A DNA stretch of 64,000 bases from Mycolicibacterium sp. BiH015. Lineage in GTDB: Bacteria; Actinomycetota; Actinomycetes; Mycobacteriales; Mycobacteriaceae. A model generated the notes under the pieces. The model worked only from the letters and a program-made list of their open reading frames with translations. It was not told where the DNA came from and searched no databases. Both the position numbers and the translations under genes were made by a program. Each line of letters begins with the position of its first letter. Positions within the stretch are counted from its first letter, which is position 1. The stretch is taken from positions 496,001 through 560,000 of the forward strand of contig NZ_JAQGCZ010000004.1 of assembly GCF_027706845.1 (NCBI RefSeq), in the 5' to 3' direction. Positions 25,695 through 34,553 of the stretch are shown in pieces.

Positions 25695-25713
25695 TGTTTA
25701 CGCAGGGTAAACA
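25695..25713. promoter_or_regulatory. Inverted repeat before the secreted hydrolase gene
   Basis: TGTTTAC, 5 nt, GTAAACA: a perfect 7-5-7 palindrome ending 8 nt before ATG 25722. In this position it could be an operator over the transcription start or an RNA hairpin near the start codon. Confidence 0.5.
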
Positions 25714-25721
25714 TTTAGCCC

Positions 25722-28103
25722 ATGGGTGCGGGAACGTATGTGGGTCGGGTCGGTGGGTTGGCAGTCGCGCTGGGAATAGGCGCCGCACTGTTTGCGGGCG
25801 GGGGCGTGGCTTACGCCGACGACACTGCGGCATCAGAGTCGAACACCGCTGCGCCATCGTCGGAATCCGCAGAAACCTCAGCGCCCTCGGAGTCTGATGC
25901 CGCCCCGTCAGCAGATGCCTCCCCTTCCGAGGCCAGCGACGATCCTGAGGCCGACGAGATGGAGCCCGCCGCCGACAAGGAGCCTTCCGATCGCAGGCAC
26001 CGCAGCAAGCGCGACGCCGACGAACCCGAACAGCCCCAGGCCAATCCGGACGACGAACCCGAGATCGCCGACGACGCGTCTGCGGAGGACGCGCCGGAGG
26101 TCACTGACGAGGTCGTCGATTCCGTCGGTGAAGAGCATGCAGTGGGTCAAGAGCCCGTCGTCGAGAAAGAGCCTGCCGTCGAGGCCGAGCCCGTTGCCGA
26201 CGAAGCCACCCCCACCGAAACCGTGACGACGGATCTCGCCGACGCTGCGCCGCAACTGCCCGCCGAGGATCCCGAAGATCCCGTGCTGCCGGGGCTTGCG
26301 ACGCTGTTCAGCTCGATCCTGGCGGCGGGACGCGAAGCGACCAACGAATCTCCGACGGCCATCGGAGCGCAGGTCTCGACGAGCCTGGCCGAGTCCGAGG
26401 CGACCCAGTACCCGATTCCCGAAGGGGTGACGGTCGAGGAGTGGACGCCGCCGCTGGAATGGCTGCAGCGAATCCCGGTGCTCGGACCGCTGCTGGTGAC
26501 CCCGATCGTCGGTGTGATCCATGTGATTCCGCTCGTCGGCGACCTCATCCACCCGGTCATCGGCTTCCCGATCGATCACTGGGCGCCACCAGGCACCCCA
26601 CGGGCACGCAACTACCGGGTGACGTCATTCGACGGGGCGCGGATCTTCGTGAACTTCATGCCCGCCAAGGGCTTGAAAGAAGGGGAGACGGCGCCGACGA
26701 TCCTCAACGGACCCGGACTCGGATTGCCAGGGTCGACGGCGCTGGAACTGCCGAAGGACAGCTTCCTGCCCTACGACGTCGTCGGCGTCGGCACCCTGCG
26801 CGCGAACGGCTACAACGTCCTGACGTGGGATCCGCGCGGGGAGTGGCGATCGGAAGGTGTCATGCACCTGAACTCGCCCGATGTCGAGGGCCGCGACATG
26901 TCGCACATCATCAGCTTCCTGGCCACACTGCCCGAGGTTCAGCTCGACGCGGTGAACGACCCGCGGATCGGCATGACGGGTGCCTCCTACGGCGGCGGTA
27001 TCCAATTGGCCACAGCAGCAATCGATCACCGCGTCGACGCGATCGTCCCGACGATCGCGTGGAACAACCTCGTCGACGTGCTGTTCCCGCGCGACGCGGT
27101 CAACAGCAGCTGGGGCACACTGCTTCCCGCAGTGCTGGCGCTAACGTTCGCCCGCGAGCATCCACGGATCTTCCCGGTCGCGATCCAGGGTGTGCTGTTC
27201 GGCATCGCCGAACAGGCCGACATCGACCTGGTCAACAGCTTCGGCTTCGATGACCAGATCAAGGACATCACCGCGCCGACGCTGCTGATTCAAGGCACGG
27301 TGGACACGCTCTTCACTCTCGATCAGGCGCACAAGAATGCACTCGACCTGATCGAGGCCGGTACAACGACCAAGGTGATCTGGTACTGCGGCGGCCACGG
27401 CGCATGCCTGAGCGACTTCAACGACGGCGAGTTCGTCATCGGCCGCACGTTGAGCTGGCTGGACCGCTACGTCAAGGGCAACGAAAACGCCGACACCGGA
27501 GCGCAATTCGAGTGGGTTGACCAGAACGGGACCTGGCACAGCGACGAGACGTACCCGGCGACGGAGTCAACGCCGATCGTGGCGACCCGGGAAGAAGACA
27601 GCAGGGTGATGCCGATCATCCCCGCGCTGTTCGGATCCGGGCCGAACCCGTTGATCATCACGCGCGGCCTGATCGCGGCGCTGCTGGGTCTGCCGTCGGC
27701 GGCCGCGGCGTACAACGCGGTCAACCTCGACGTCCCGCCCGCCGAGGAGCTGACGTACCTGGTGGGTGCGCCGGTGGTGACGATGAAGTACACGGGCGAC
27801 GGGACAGCCAAGCATGTGTACGCCCAAATCATCGATGACGAAACGGGTTTGGTTCTGGGCAACCATGCGACGCCGATCCCGGTGACGCTCGACGGCGAAT
27901 CGCACACGGCGACGTTCTCGCTGGAGCAGATTGCGCACACCCTGCAGCCGGGGCAGACGCTGACGGTCCAGATCGTGACCTCGACCGCGAAGTTCATCAA
28001 CTACTACTCGTGGGGCGCCATCAGGATCGAGGAGCTCAGCATCGAGTTGCCCACGCGGGCTGCCGCTGCTGAAGCGGCGGAGGAACCCGTCGTCGCGGCA
28101 TAG
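25722..28103 (+). CDS. Secreted S15/CocE-type alpha/beta hydrolase with acidic linker
   Basis: 793 residues. A Sec signal peptide (about 1-32, ending GGVAYADD) is followed by a long acidic, low-complexity segment (about 33-210, rich in Asp, Glu, Ser, Pro, Ala). Then comes an X-Pro dipeptidyl-peptidase (S15)/CocE hydrolase domain with nucleophile Ser422 in GASYGGG and oxyanion-region LTWDPRG; the histidine is likely in WYCGGHGAC. The C-terminal part (about 645-775) looks like the jelly-roll domain of the family. Substrates may be esters, amides or peptides. The acidic linker may span or bind the cell envelope. There is no ribosome binding site match; a 7-5-7 palindrome lies just before the ATG. 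Confidence 0.85.
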   Translation: MGAGTYVGRVGGLAVALGIGAALFAGGGVAYADDTAASESNTAAPSSESAETSAPSESDAAPSADASPSEASDDPEADEMEPAADKEPSDRRHRSKRDADEPEQPQANPDDEPEIADDASAEDAPEVTDEVVDSVGEEHAVGQEPVVEKEPAVEAEPVADEATPTETVTTDLADAAPQLPAEDPEDPVLPGLATLFSSILAAGREATNESPTAIGAQVSTSLAESEATQYPIPEGVTVEEWTPPLEWLQRIPVLGPLLVTPIVGVIHVIPLVGDLIHPVIGFPIDHWAPPGTPRARNYRVTSFDGARIFVNFMPAKGLKEGETAPTILNGPGLGLPGSTALELPKDSFLPYDVVGVGTLRANGYNVLTWDPRGEWRSEGVMHLNSPDVEGRDMSHIISFLATLPEVQLDAVNDPRIGMTGASYGGGIQLATAAIDHRVDAIVPTIAWNNLVDVLFPRDAVNSSWGTLLPAVLALTFAREHPRIFPVAIQGVLFGIAEQADIDLVNSFGFDDQIKDITAPTLLIQGTVDTLFTLDQAHKNALDLIEAGTTTKVIWYCGGHGACLSDFNDGEFVIGRTLSWLDRYVKGNENADTGAQFEWVDQNGTWHSDETYPATESTPIVATREEDSRVMPIIPALFGSGPNPLIITRGLIAALLGLPSAAAAYNAVNLDVPPAEELTYLVGAPVVTMKYTGDGTAKHVYAQIIDDETGLVLGNHATPIPVTLDGESHTATFSLEQIAHTLQPGQTLTVQIVTSTAKFINYYSWGAIRIEELSIELPTRAAAAEAAEEPVVAA

Positions 28104-28109
28104 CCTTTC

Positions 28110-28172
28110 GCCGAAACTGAAGCTGTGCAGGCCGCTACTCGATGTTTCGCTGCACAACTTCAGTTTCGGCGG
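28110..28172. repeat. 63 bp palindromic element, copy 3 (22-19-22)
   Basis: Arms 28110-28131 and 28151-28172 match at 21 of 22 positions; the loop is 19 nt. It begins 6 bp after the hydrolase stop. Across its full length it agrees at 53 of 63 positions with copy 4 at 29462, including parts of the loop. Confidence 0.88.
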
Positions 28173-28289
28173 GTGCCGTCGCGTTCGACCTTGCAAGGGT
28201 GGAATCCCGAGGATCTCGACGAGCGCGCGCTGCAGCGCTTCCACCAGCGGAAATACGACGTCAGCTGACCGTTTAGGCCCCCAGGGGTG

Positions 28290-28295
28290 TACAGT
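28290..28295 (+). promoter_or_regulatory. Putative -10 box upstream of csp-associated peptide 2
   Basis: TGTACAGT followed by CGAGTCC and preceded by GTTTAGGCC mirrors the blocks upstream of peptide 1. The rest of 28173-28429 holds no convincing gene. Confidence 0.45.
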
Positions 28296-28429
28296 CGAGT
28301 CCAGGCCGTTTTCACGTCGGCAGTCTTTCCGTCGCCAGGGCTTCTCACGTGATTGTTCACAGCCCCGTGCGAAGAGCTTCGCCCGGACACCGTACGAGTC
28401 TTCTCGCACTGCTGCAAGGACATTGCTTT

Positions 28430-28570
28430 ATGGAATCGCTTGAACTCTTCTCGCATCTGCAGGCGCCTCAAATCCCCTGTGCTGATTCGGGTTCCACCGA
28501 ACCGGTTCAGGCACCCGTCTTCTCCGACCAGCCCGGTCGCAAGGCGCGCTCCGAATCATCGCAGTCGTGA
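28430..28570 (+). CDS. Csp-associated 46-residue peptide, copy 2 (unrecognised family)
   Basis: 46 codons plus stop, with CAAGGA ahead of ATG 28430. It begins MESLELFSH and has the VQAPVFSDQP block. The identical length and an ungapped 18/46 match with copy 1 argue that both are translated and conserved. Its TGA overlaps the GTG of the DUF5994 gene (GTGA), so the two are probably translated together, and the csp gene follows 95 bp after that. The role is unknown; an accessory to the cold-shock/RNA-chaperone response is the obvious hypothesis. Confidence 0.68.
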   Translation: MESLELFSHLQAPQIPCADSGSTEPVQAPVFSDQPGRKARSESSQS

Positions 28571-29079
28571 ACGGTCTGGCGGCTTCCCGCCGATCTTCGA
28601 AGCCCGTCAGGCTGACTCTTGCCGACGACTTGGACGGCCTCATCGACGGGGCGTGGTGGCCGCACACGGGACTGATTGCCGCTGAGCTGCCGGATCTCGT
28701 CGGTGCATTGCACAAGCCTTTGGGAGAGATCGTCGGCATCCGCGTCAACTGGTCGCCGTCGGACGGAAACGCCGACCTGCAGACGATCATCGCCGGCGTT
28801 CGGCTGCAGAAGGAGGGCGACACCTGCCGACGGCCACGTCTGATGGCCGTGGCGGGACGGCGGGCGACAGCGAAATTGCTTGTTGTGCCGAGCATGACAT
28901 CACCGATGCTGGGAGCCATCGTCGTGCGTGCCGCGGCGGGCCTGCCGACGTCAGGTGGAAGCGGGGATCACAAGCTCTACGACATGGCCCAGTTGGTCGT
29001 CGGTGCGGCGAAGGGCGAAAGCATCAAATGGGGCGATGGCGCTATTCGAGAGCTGAATAGCAGCCGGTGGCCGTCGTGA
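28567..29079 (+). CDS. DUF5994 family protein
   Basis: 170 residues. [24 protein letters not shown] and [21 protein letters not shown] are the recognisable DUF5994 blocks. The function of the family is unknown; there is no signal or membrane helix. GTG 28567 overlaps the peptide stop. The gene ends 95 bp before the second csp gene, in the same direction, with the csp promoter in between. Confidence 0.8.
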   Translation: MNGLAASRRSSKPVRLTLADDLDGLIDGAWWPHTGLIAAELPDLVGALHKPLGEIVGIRVNWSPSDGNADLQTIIAGVRLQKEGDTCRRPRLMAVAGRRATAKLLVVPSMTSPMLGAIVVRAAAGLPTSGGSGDHKLYDMAQLVVGAAKGESIKWGDGAIRELNSSRWPS

Positions 29080-29115
29080 TCCCGCCGGAATGCGCACCAT
29101 CGTGCAGTTCGGTGT

Positions 29116-29146
29116 TACGCTCCGACGTGGATGTTCTTCTACATCC
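29116..29146 (+). promoter_or_regulatory. -10 box and 5' leader hairpin of the second csp gene
   Basis: TACGCT (29116-29121) is followed after 7 nt by GGATGT-TCTTCT-ACATCC (29129-29146), a perfect 6 bp stem 27 nt upstream of the ATG. Position and stem sequence parallel the first csp gene. Confidence 0.55.
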
Positions 29147-29173
29147 GGTCACAATGAAAGAAGTTGGAAAAGT

Positions 29174-29377
29174 ATGGCACAGGGAACTGTGAAGTGGTTC
29201 AACGGCGAAAAGGGCTTCGGCTTCATCGCTCCCGATGGTGGCGAGGCAGACGTCTTCGTCCACTACTCGGAGATCAGCGGCAGCGGATACCGCTCGCTGG
29301 AAGAGAATCAGCGCGTCGATTTCGAGGTTGAGCAGGGTCAGAAAGGCCCGCAGGCCGTTCGAGTGAGCGCGATCTAA
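29174..29377 (+). CDS. Cold-shock protein, RNA chaperone (second copy)
   Basis: 67 residues; same OB fold and RNP motifs ([14 protein letters not shown]) as the copy at 25254. It differs around residues 22-25, at one residue of the loop after VHYSEI, at one Glu/Asp position and at the C-terminus (VSAI against VNKI). It has its own promoter-leader hairpin and terminator. It is preceded by the second peptide and the DUF5994 gene, so the duplication appears to have involved the whole neighbourhood, not only the csp coding sequence. Confidence 0.95.
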   Translation: MAQGTVKWFNGEKGFGFIAPDGGEADVFVHYSEISGSGYRSLEENQRVDFEVEQGQKGPQAVRVSAI

Positions 29378-29382
29378 GACTT

Positions 29383-29433
29383 CAAACCGAAAATGTGGGC
29401 TGGTGGATGATCCACCAGCCCACATTTGGTTTG
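29383..29433. terminator. Terminator of the second csp gene
   Basis: A perfect 17 bp stem (29391-29407 with 29411-29427) with a 3 nt loop is extended by outer CAAACC/GGTTTG pairing. It starts a few bases after the csp stop and shares GTGGGCTGG with the first csp terminator. Confidence 0.85.
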
Positions 29434-29461
29434 ATAGCCGCTTACGCCGCACTGCCCTAGT

Positions 29462-29524
29462 CGCCGAAACTGAACCTGTGCGCGTCGTTACTCGTACTTT
29501 CCCTGCATAACTTCAGTTTCGGCG
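29462..29524. repeat. 63 bp palindromic element, copy 4 (22-19-22)
   Basis: Arms 29462-29483 and 29503-29524 pair at 17 of 22 positions, the outer 13 perfectly; the loop is 19 nt. It ends 5 bp from the stop of the convergent DUF5078 gene, although the csp gene on the other side already has its own terminator. Confidence 0.85.
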
Positions 29525-29529
29525 AGGAA

Positions 29530-30000
29530 CTAGCGGACCACCCAGTTCCACACGGACATGTCGCCGCGCGGGTAGTTCATGCACACGTCGGTGGCGTGGG
29601 CGACGACGCCCTTGTTGTTGAAGAAGATCTTTGCCCAGTTGCCCCACCGCGTGGCCACCTGCTCGTAGTGGACGTTCGTCGCCGTGTTCTCCGAATACTG
29701 GCGACGCCCGACGGGGTCGAGGGAGAAGAACCAGTGGATGCGGTCGAAGGCCATCTGCTGGACGTCGGCGGGCCGGTTGCTGCGGTCGATCATGTAGCGC
29801 TCGAAGTACACCGGGTTGGTATCGCGCACCGCAGCCAGGTACTGCTCGACATCACATGTGGTGTGGATGATGCGGCGCGGAATCGGATAGTCCTCGGTCG
29901 AATCAGCGAAAGCCCTTGGTGCGGCGAGTGCGGCCACCACCGCCGCCGCCAAAACCAGCATCAGTGCTCGCATCACCCACCGGACGTCGCGTGCGCTCAT
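29530..30000 (-). CDS. Secreted DUF5078 family protein
   Basis: 156 residues: a signal peptide (about 1-32, ending APRAFADS) followed by the DUF5078 body ([35 protein letters not shown]), with conserved cysteines in TTCDVEQY and DVCMNYP that could form a disulfide. The family is known mainly from mycobacteria and is uncharacterised. ATG 30000 overlaps the stop of the DUF732 gene (ATGA); the frame extends further upstream but that part is not needed. It is the last gene of the MmpS/MmpL operon. Confidence 0.85.
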   Translation of the reverse strand: MSARDVRWVMRALMLVLAAAVVAALAAPRAFADSTEDYPIPRRIIHTTCDVEQYLAAVRDTNPVYFERYMIDRSNRPADVQQMAFDRIHWFFSLDPVGRRQYSENTATNVHYEQVATRWGNWAKIFFNNKGVVAHATDVCMNYPRGDMSVWNWVVR

Positions 30001-30296
30001 GACAGCTTCCCCAGATGCTGGGGGCAGTACGCGCGCAGCCCCGCGCCGAGGAACTGCCATACCTGCTCGGTGTTGGCGTCCAGATTCCCGAACAGGAACT
30101 CGGCGGACTCGCGCGCGTCGGCATCCACGCCGGTCATCAACCGCTTGCAGGTGATCTTCGCCAACCATGCGTTGTAATCCTTCTGTCCGTAGATTCCGAC
30201 GGCCTGCATCTGTGCCGCGAAATCGGTGTCGGTGTCGGCGGAGGCGCTGGGCGCCATCAGGATTGGAAAGGCCAGAAAGATCATCAGCCGTTGCAC
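29997..30296 (-). CDS. Secreted DUF732 family protein
   Basis: 99 residues. GTG 30296 is preceded by AGGAGGT at ideal spacing, which decides the start over the later ATG at 30284. The signal peptide is [21 protein letters not shown]; the mature part ([36 protein letters not shown]) is typical DUF732, with two cysteines. It overlaps the mmpL stop by 13 bp and the DUF5078 start by 4 bp, so it is translationally coupled to both. DUF732 proteins are exported mycobacterial proteins of unknown function. Confidence 0.85.
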   Translation of the reverse strand: MQRLMIFLAFPILMAPSASADTDTDFAAQMQAVGIYGQKDYNAWLAKITCKRLMTGVDADARESAEFLFGNLDANTEQVWQFLGAGLRAYCPQHLGKLS

Positions 30297-33178
30297 AGTG
30301 TCACCTCCTGGCGGACGCTGGGCCACGGTTTCGGCTTCGGGCGTGGACGCACATGCGTCGGCCACCAGAACCACTTGCCCATCAGCGCCGCGATCGACGG
30401 CGTCATCAGCGACCGCACGATCAGCGTGTCGAACAGCAGACCCAGACCGATGGTGGTGCCCACCTGCCCGATGGTGATCATGTCGCTGACGATCATGCCG
30501 ATCATCGTGAACGCGAACACGAAACCTGCTGCGGTGACGACTGATCCCGTACCGGCCATCGACCGGATGATGCCAGTTTTCACGCCCGCGTGGATCTCCT
30601 CCTTCATCCGCGATACGAGGAGCAGGTTGTAGTCAGCACCGACTGCGAGCAGGACGATCACCGACATCGGCAGCACCATCCAGCTCAGCGGGATGCCGAT
30701 GATGTGCTGCCACACCAGTACCGACAGTCCGAACGAGGTGCCCAGACTCAGAACGACGGTGCCGACGATGACGGCGGCCGCCGCGACGGCCCGGGTGAGG
30801 ATCACCATGATCAGGAAGATCAGGATCAGTGATGCGACCGCGGCGATCAGCAGGTCGTAGTCGGCGCCCTGCTGCATGTCCTTGTACATCGCCGCGCTGC
30901 CGCCGACATAGATCGTCGACCCTTCCAGCGGGGTGCCCTTGATGGCGTCGGCGGCAGCGACGCGCATCGGCTCGATGCGTTCGGTGCCGTCCTCGGTCAG
31001 CGGGTCACCCTGGTGGAAGACGGTGAAGCGCACCGCTTTTCCGTCCGGCGACATCATGAGCTTCATGCCGCGCTGGAAGTCGGCGGTCTGGAAGGCTTCC
31101 GGCGGCAGGTAGAACGTGTCGTCGTTGCGCGCGGTGTCGTACGCCTCGCCCATCGCCGTGGTGTCCTCCTGCATGGCGATGTTCTGATCCTGCTGCATCT
31201 TCTGCGCCTGGTACTGGTTCAGCATGATCTGCTTCTGGTTCTTCATCGTCTGGATCATCGCCGGCATCAGCGCGGCCATCTGTGGTGTCAGCTGCGCCAT
31301 CCGCTCGATGTCGGGAACCAGTTCGGCGAAGTCGTCGGCCATCACGTTGATGCCGTCGAGGCTGTCGAAGATCGAGCGCAGCGCCCAGCACATCGGGATG
31401 TTGTAGCAGTGCGGCTCCCAGTAGAAGTAATTGCGCAGCGGCCGGAACTGATCGTCGAAATCGGCGAGGTGGTCCCGCACTTCGTTGAGATTGGCCGACG
31501 TGTCCTGCATCTTGTCGGCCATCCGCCGCGTCACATCGGCAAGTTCGAGGGTGATGCTCTGCATCTTCTCCATCGAGTCGATGGTCACCTGCATCTCGTT
31601 GGCCTGCTGCAGGGTGTTCGCCAGCACCGTCTGCTGGAAGTCGTTGTTCATGATCTGCCCGTTGCCGCTCTGGCTCACCGTGTATGCCAGCGAGGCATGC
31701 TTGATCGGTTTGCCGTCCGGCCGGGTGATCGTGGTGACCGACGCGATACCGTGCACGCGGACAAGGGCTTTGGCGATCTTCTCGATCACCAGGAAGTCCG
31801 CGGGGTTGCGCATATCGTGGTCGGCTTCGACCATCAGCAGGTCGGGGTTCATCTTGGCGTCGGAGAAGTGCCGGTCGGCCGCGGCGTAGCCGATGTTGGC
31901 GGGCACGTCGCCGGGCAGATAGATGCGGTCGTTGTAGGTGGTGTGGTAGCCCGGCAACGCGAGCAGACCGACCATGCACATGACGGTCGCCATCACCAGG
32001 ATGGCGCCCGGCCAGCGGACTGTCGCCGCACCGAGGCGACGCCAGCCGCGGGCGCGTCCTTTACCTTTCGGCTCCAGCACCTTTCCGAACCGGGTCACGA
32101 TCGAGATCAGGGCCGGTCCCAGCGTCAGGGCAGCGGCGACAACGATCGTCATGCCGACCGCCAGCGGAATGCCCATGCTCTGGAAGTAGGGCAGGCGGGT
32201 GAAGTGCAGGCACAGCGTCGCACCGGCGATCGTCATGCCGGAGGCGAGCACCACGTGGGCGGTGCCGTGGAACATGTCGTAGTAGGCGGACTCTTTGTCC
32301 ATCCCCAAGCGCCGGGCCTCTTGGTAGCGCCCGATCAGGAAGATCGCGTAGTCGGTGGCCGCGGCGATCGCCAAGGTCACCACCATGCTCGTCGCGAACG
32401 TCGTGAGCCCGAAGACGTCGTAGAACCCGAGGAATGCCACGATGCCGCGCGCTGAGAGCAGGCCGATGAAGACCATCGACATGGTGACGAGCATCGTCAC
32501 GACCGATCGGTAGACGATCAGCAGCATCACGATGATGATCGCGATCGTCACGCCCTCAATGGTTTTCATGCTGGCGTCGCCGACGATGTTCTGGTCGGTG
32601 GTCAGCGCCGCGGGGCCTGTCACATAGGCCTTGACGCCGGGTGGGGCTTGGGTCCCGTCGACGACGTCGCGCACGGCCTGCACGGATTCGTTGGCCAGCG
32701 CCTCACCCTGGTCACCGGCGATGTAGACCTGCACGTAGGAGGCCTTGCCGTCGATGCTCTGGGCGCCTGCCGCGGTCAGTGTGTCGCCCCAGAAGTCCTG
32801 GACGTGCTGCACATGCGCGGTGTCGGCGTTGAGCTTGCGGACGATCTCGTCGTAGTAGGCGTGCGCGTCGGGACCCAGCTCGTTGTCGCCCTCCAGGACG
32901 ATCATCACCGAGCTGCTGGTGTCGTACTCCTCGAACTTCTCACCGACGTGCTTGGTCGCGATCAGTGACGGCGCATCGTTGGGGCTCATCGACACGGCGC
33001 GCAGCTTGCCGACCTCTTCGAGCGTCGGCACCGCGGTGTTCAAGAAGGCGACGATGGCGATCCAGCCGAGCACGATCGGGATCGCGAACATCCGGAGGAA
33101 CCGCGGCAGCAGGGGCCGTTTTGGGGCCGCGTGCTTGGGCAGAACGTCGGTGCGCGCGTCGTCGGTCTCGGTCGTCAT
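30284..33178 (-). CDS. MmpL family RND transporter (MmpL4/5-like)
   Basis: 964 residues, the usual length of the siderophore-type MmpLs. Twelve helices in two bundles are recognisable, with [18 protein letters not shown] in the first and [15 protein letters not shown] in the second, and two large periplasmic loops. The second loop has a long helical, Gln/Met-rich section (about 525-690) as in MmpL4/MmpL5. It is coupled to mmpS by an ATGA overlap. Known MmpS4/5-MmpL4/5 pairs export carboxymycobactin and drugs; others export glycopeptidolipids. Which one applies here cannot be settled from sequence. Confidence 0.93.
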   Translation of the reverse strand: MTTETDDARTDVLPKHAAPKRPLLPRFLRMFAIPIVLGWIAIVAFLNTAVPTLEEVGKLRAVSMSPNDAPSLIATKHVGEKFEEYDTSSSVMIVLEGDNELGPDAHAYYDEIVRKLNADTAHVQHVQDFWGDTLTAAGAQSIDGKASYVQVYIAGDQGEALANESVQAVRDVVDGTQAPPGVKAYVTGPAALTTDQNIVGDASMKTIEGVTIAIIIVMLLIVYRSVVTMLVTMSMVFIGLLSARGIVAFLGFYDVFGLTTFATSMVVTLAIAAATDYAIFLIGRYQEARRLGMDKESAYYDMFHGTAHVVLASGMTIAGATLCLHFTRLPYFQSMGIPLAVGMTIVVAAALTLGPALISIVTRFGKVLEPKGKGRARGWRRLGAATVRWPGAILVMATVMCMVGLLALPGYHTTYNDRIYLPGDVPANIGYAAADRHFSDAKMNPDLLMVEADHDMRNPADFLVIEKIAKALVRVHGIASVTTITRPDGKPIKHASLAYTVSQSGNGQIMNNDFQQTVLANTLQQANEMQVTIDSMEKMQSITLELADVTRRMADKMQDTSANLNEVRDHLADFDDQFRPLRNYFYWEPHCYNIPMCWALRSIFDSLDGINVMADDFAELVPDIERMAQLTPQMAALMPAMIQTMKNQKQIMLNQYQAQKMQQDQNIAMQEDTTAMGEAYDTARNDDTFYLPPEAFQTADFQRGMKLMMSPDGKAVRFTVFHQGDPLTEDGTERIEPMRVAAADAIKGTPLEGSTIYVGGSAAMYKDMQQGADYDLLIAAVASLILIFLIMVILTRAVAAAAVIVGTVVLSLGTSFGLSVLVWQHIIGIPLSWMVLPMSVIVLLAVGADYNLLLVSRMKEEIHAGVKTGIIRSMAGTGSVVTAAGFVFAFTMIGMIVSDMITIGQVGTTIGLGLLFDTLIVRSLMTPSIAALMGKWFWWPTHVRPRPKPKPWPSVRQEVTLCNG

Positions 33179-33600
33179 GCTGCCTTCACCAGGCAGTAGG
33201 TGGCGGCGTTCATACCCTCGGCCGTCCTCTCGTCTTTGACCTCGTCATCGACGGTGACGCGGCAGGTGATGGATTGACCGTCGCCCTGAGCCATGATGTT
33301 CGGCATCACCGAGGGCAACGTCGTCTCGAGGCGCAGTGACCACGGCAGGCTGACCTCGCCGGTGCGCTGCGGCTTTCCGTCGAGGTCGGCGTAGTTGATG
33401 GTGGCGGTGGAGCCGGTCCCGAAGATCTCGTAGACGACGACCTTGGGATTGAAGTTCTCGGCGGTGTCGGCGTCGATCGGGGTGACGATCGCGCCGTGGG
33501 ATCCGAACACCGAGCGGAGATTCGAGACAGCTAACCCGCCGACGGCGATCGCGAAGACGACCAGGACGGGCAACCAGACCCGTTTGACGACGCTGATCAT
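33175..33600 (-). CDS. MmpS family membrane accessory protein
   Basis: 141 residues, the family length. One N-terminal membrane helix ([18 protein letters not shown]) is followed by the beta-sandwich MmpS domain, with [18 protein letters not shown] and [11 protein letters not shown] recognisable. It acts as the partner of MmpL in export. ATG 33600 is chosen because the sequence upstream in frame is not MmpS-like. The stop overlaps the mmpL start. A SigA-type promoter lies about 100 bp upstream. Confidence 0.93.
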   Translation of the reverse strand: MISVVKRVWLPVLVVFAIAVGGLAVSNLRSVFGSHGAIVTPIDADTAENFNPKVVVYEIFGTGSTATINYADLDGKPQRTGEVSLPWSLRLETTLPSVMPNIMAQGDGQSITCRVTVDDEVKDERTAEGMNAATYCLVKAA

Positions 33601-33701
33601 CTGCGGCCCAGGCTTTTTGGGCGCGCGAGTACTACAGGCAAGGTCGTGCCTTTCGGGGTGAGGGACGCCGCGAGCCACCGGTCGGCGTGTGATCTTGTAG
33701 G

Positions 33702-33730
33702 AATCTAAGCCTGCAAGTGGATAGAGTCAA
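33702..33730 (-). promoter_or_regulatory. Promoter of the mmpS-mmpL operon
   Basis: On the minus strand, TTGACT (33730-33725), exactly 17 bp, TAGATT (33707-33702). This is close to the SigA consensus. It would give a leader of about 95 nt before the mmpS ATG. Confidence 0.75.
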
Positions 33731-33751
33731 TCCGGTTCTGGCGTTTTGGTA

Positions 33752-33768
33752 AGGGACGTCACTAAACT
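33752..33768 (+). promoter_or_regulatory. Leaderless -10 box and possible operator of the TetR gene
   Basis: TAAACT (33763-33768) ends 7 nt before GTG 33776. Overlapping it, AGGGACGTCACT (33752-33763) is palindromic at 10 of 12 positions and could be the TetR operator, which would also sit close to the mmpS promoter. Confidence 0.45.
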
Positions 33769-33775
33769 GGCCGAC

Positions 33776-34438
33776 GTGATTGACAAGCGGTGTGGTGGTC
33801 TGCGCAAGGATGCCGAGCGCAACCGGCGGCGCATCATCGAAGCTGCGCGGGACCTGTGTGCCACCCGCGGGCTGGATGCGACGCTGAACGAAGTGGCCCA
33901 CCACGCAGGTCTGGGTGTGGGCACCGTGTATCGACGGTTCCCCACCAAAGAGGCTCTGTTCGAAGCGATCTTCGAGGACGGCATCGATCAGCTCGTCGCG
34001 CTGGCTGACACCGCGTTGGAGTCCGAGGATTCCTGGGAGGGCCTGTCCTGGTGGATGTGGCAGATGTGTCAGATGACAGCGACGGACCGCGGCTTGCGGG
34101 AGATCGCGTTCAGCAGGGCGCACTGCGGAGGCAAGGTGGACGCCGGGCGCACCCGGCTGCACCCGCGGGTGGCGCAGCTGGTGGAGCGCGCCAAACGCGA
34201 CGGCTACCTACGGCCCGAGGTGTCGGCGACCGACATGCCGCTGTGCGGGTTGATGGCGGGTGCGGTGAGTGAGTACGCCGGCGAGGTGTCGTCGGATCTG
34301 TGGCGGCGCTACGTCGCGGTGCTGCTGCAGGGCCTGCGCTGCCAGCCGGGGCAGGCTCGGCTGCCGGTAGCGCCGCTGAGCGAGGGCGAGTTGGAAGCGG
34401 CGATGACGACGTGGCAGCCGGGGGCGGGCCAGGCGTAG
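33776..34438 (+). CDS. TetR family regulator divergent from mmpS-mmpL
   Basis: 220 residues; HTH region NEVAHHAGLGVGTVYRRFPTK and a SWEGLSWWMWQMCQM ligand-domain segment. The open frame begins at a TTG further upstream, but GTG 33776 lies 7 nt after a -10 box and gives the usual family N-terminus. Divergent TetR/mmpS-mmpL arrangement suggests that it represses the exporter operon (in M. tuberculosis a MarR-type protein, Rv0678, does this for mmpS5-mmpL5). Confidence 0.9.
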   Translation: MIDKRCGGLRKDAERNRRRIIEAARDLCATRGLDATLNEVAHHAGLGVGTVYRRFPTKEALFEAIFEDGIDQLVALADTALESEDSWEGLSWWMWQMCQMTATDRGLREIAFSRAHCGGKVDAGRTRLHPRVAQLVERAKRDGYLRPEVSATDMPLCGLMAGAVSEYAGEVSSDLWRRYVAVLLQGLRCQPGQARLPVAPLSEGELEAAMTTWQPGAGQA

Positions 34439-34446
34439 GCATCTGG

Positions 34447-34510
34447 CGCCGAGACAGCGCTGAGGGCTGTGGACCTCCGCTCATTTACGACCGTGAGCGC
34501 TATCTCGGGG
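34447..34510. repeat. 64 bp palindromic element, copy 5 (22-20-22)
   Basis: Arms 34447-34468 and 34489-34510 pair at 16 of 22 positions. It begins 8 bp after the TetR stop and belongs to the CGCCGAGATAGCGCTGAGGG subtype, like copy 6. Confidence 0.75.
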
Positions 34511-34553
34511 GACCGTCGTTTGAGGCGACGGTCACAGTGGGTACGCGGCACGG

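Noticed and set aside
28174..28269. Short GTG-started frame after palindromic element copy 3
   Set aside because: 31 codons only, no ribosome binding site and no paralogue in the window; probably chance.
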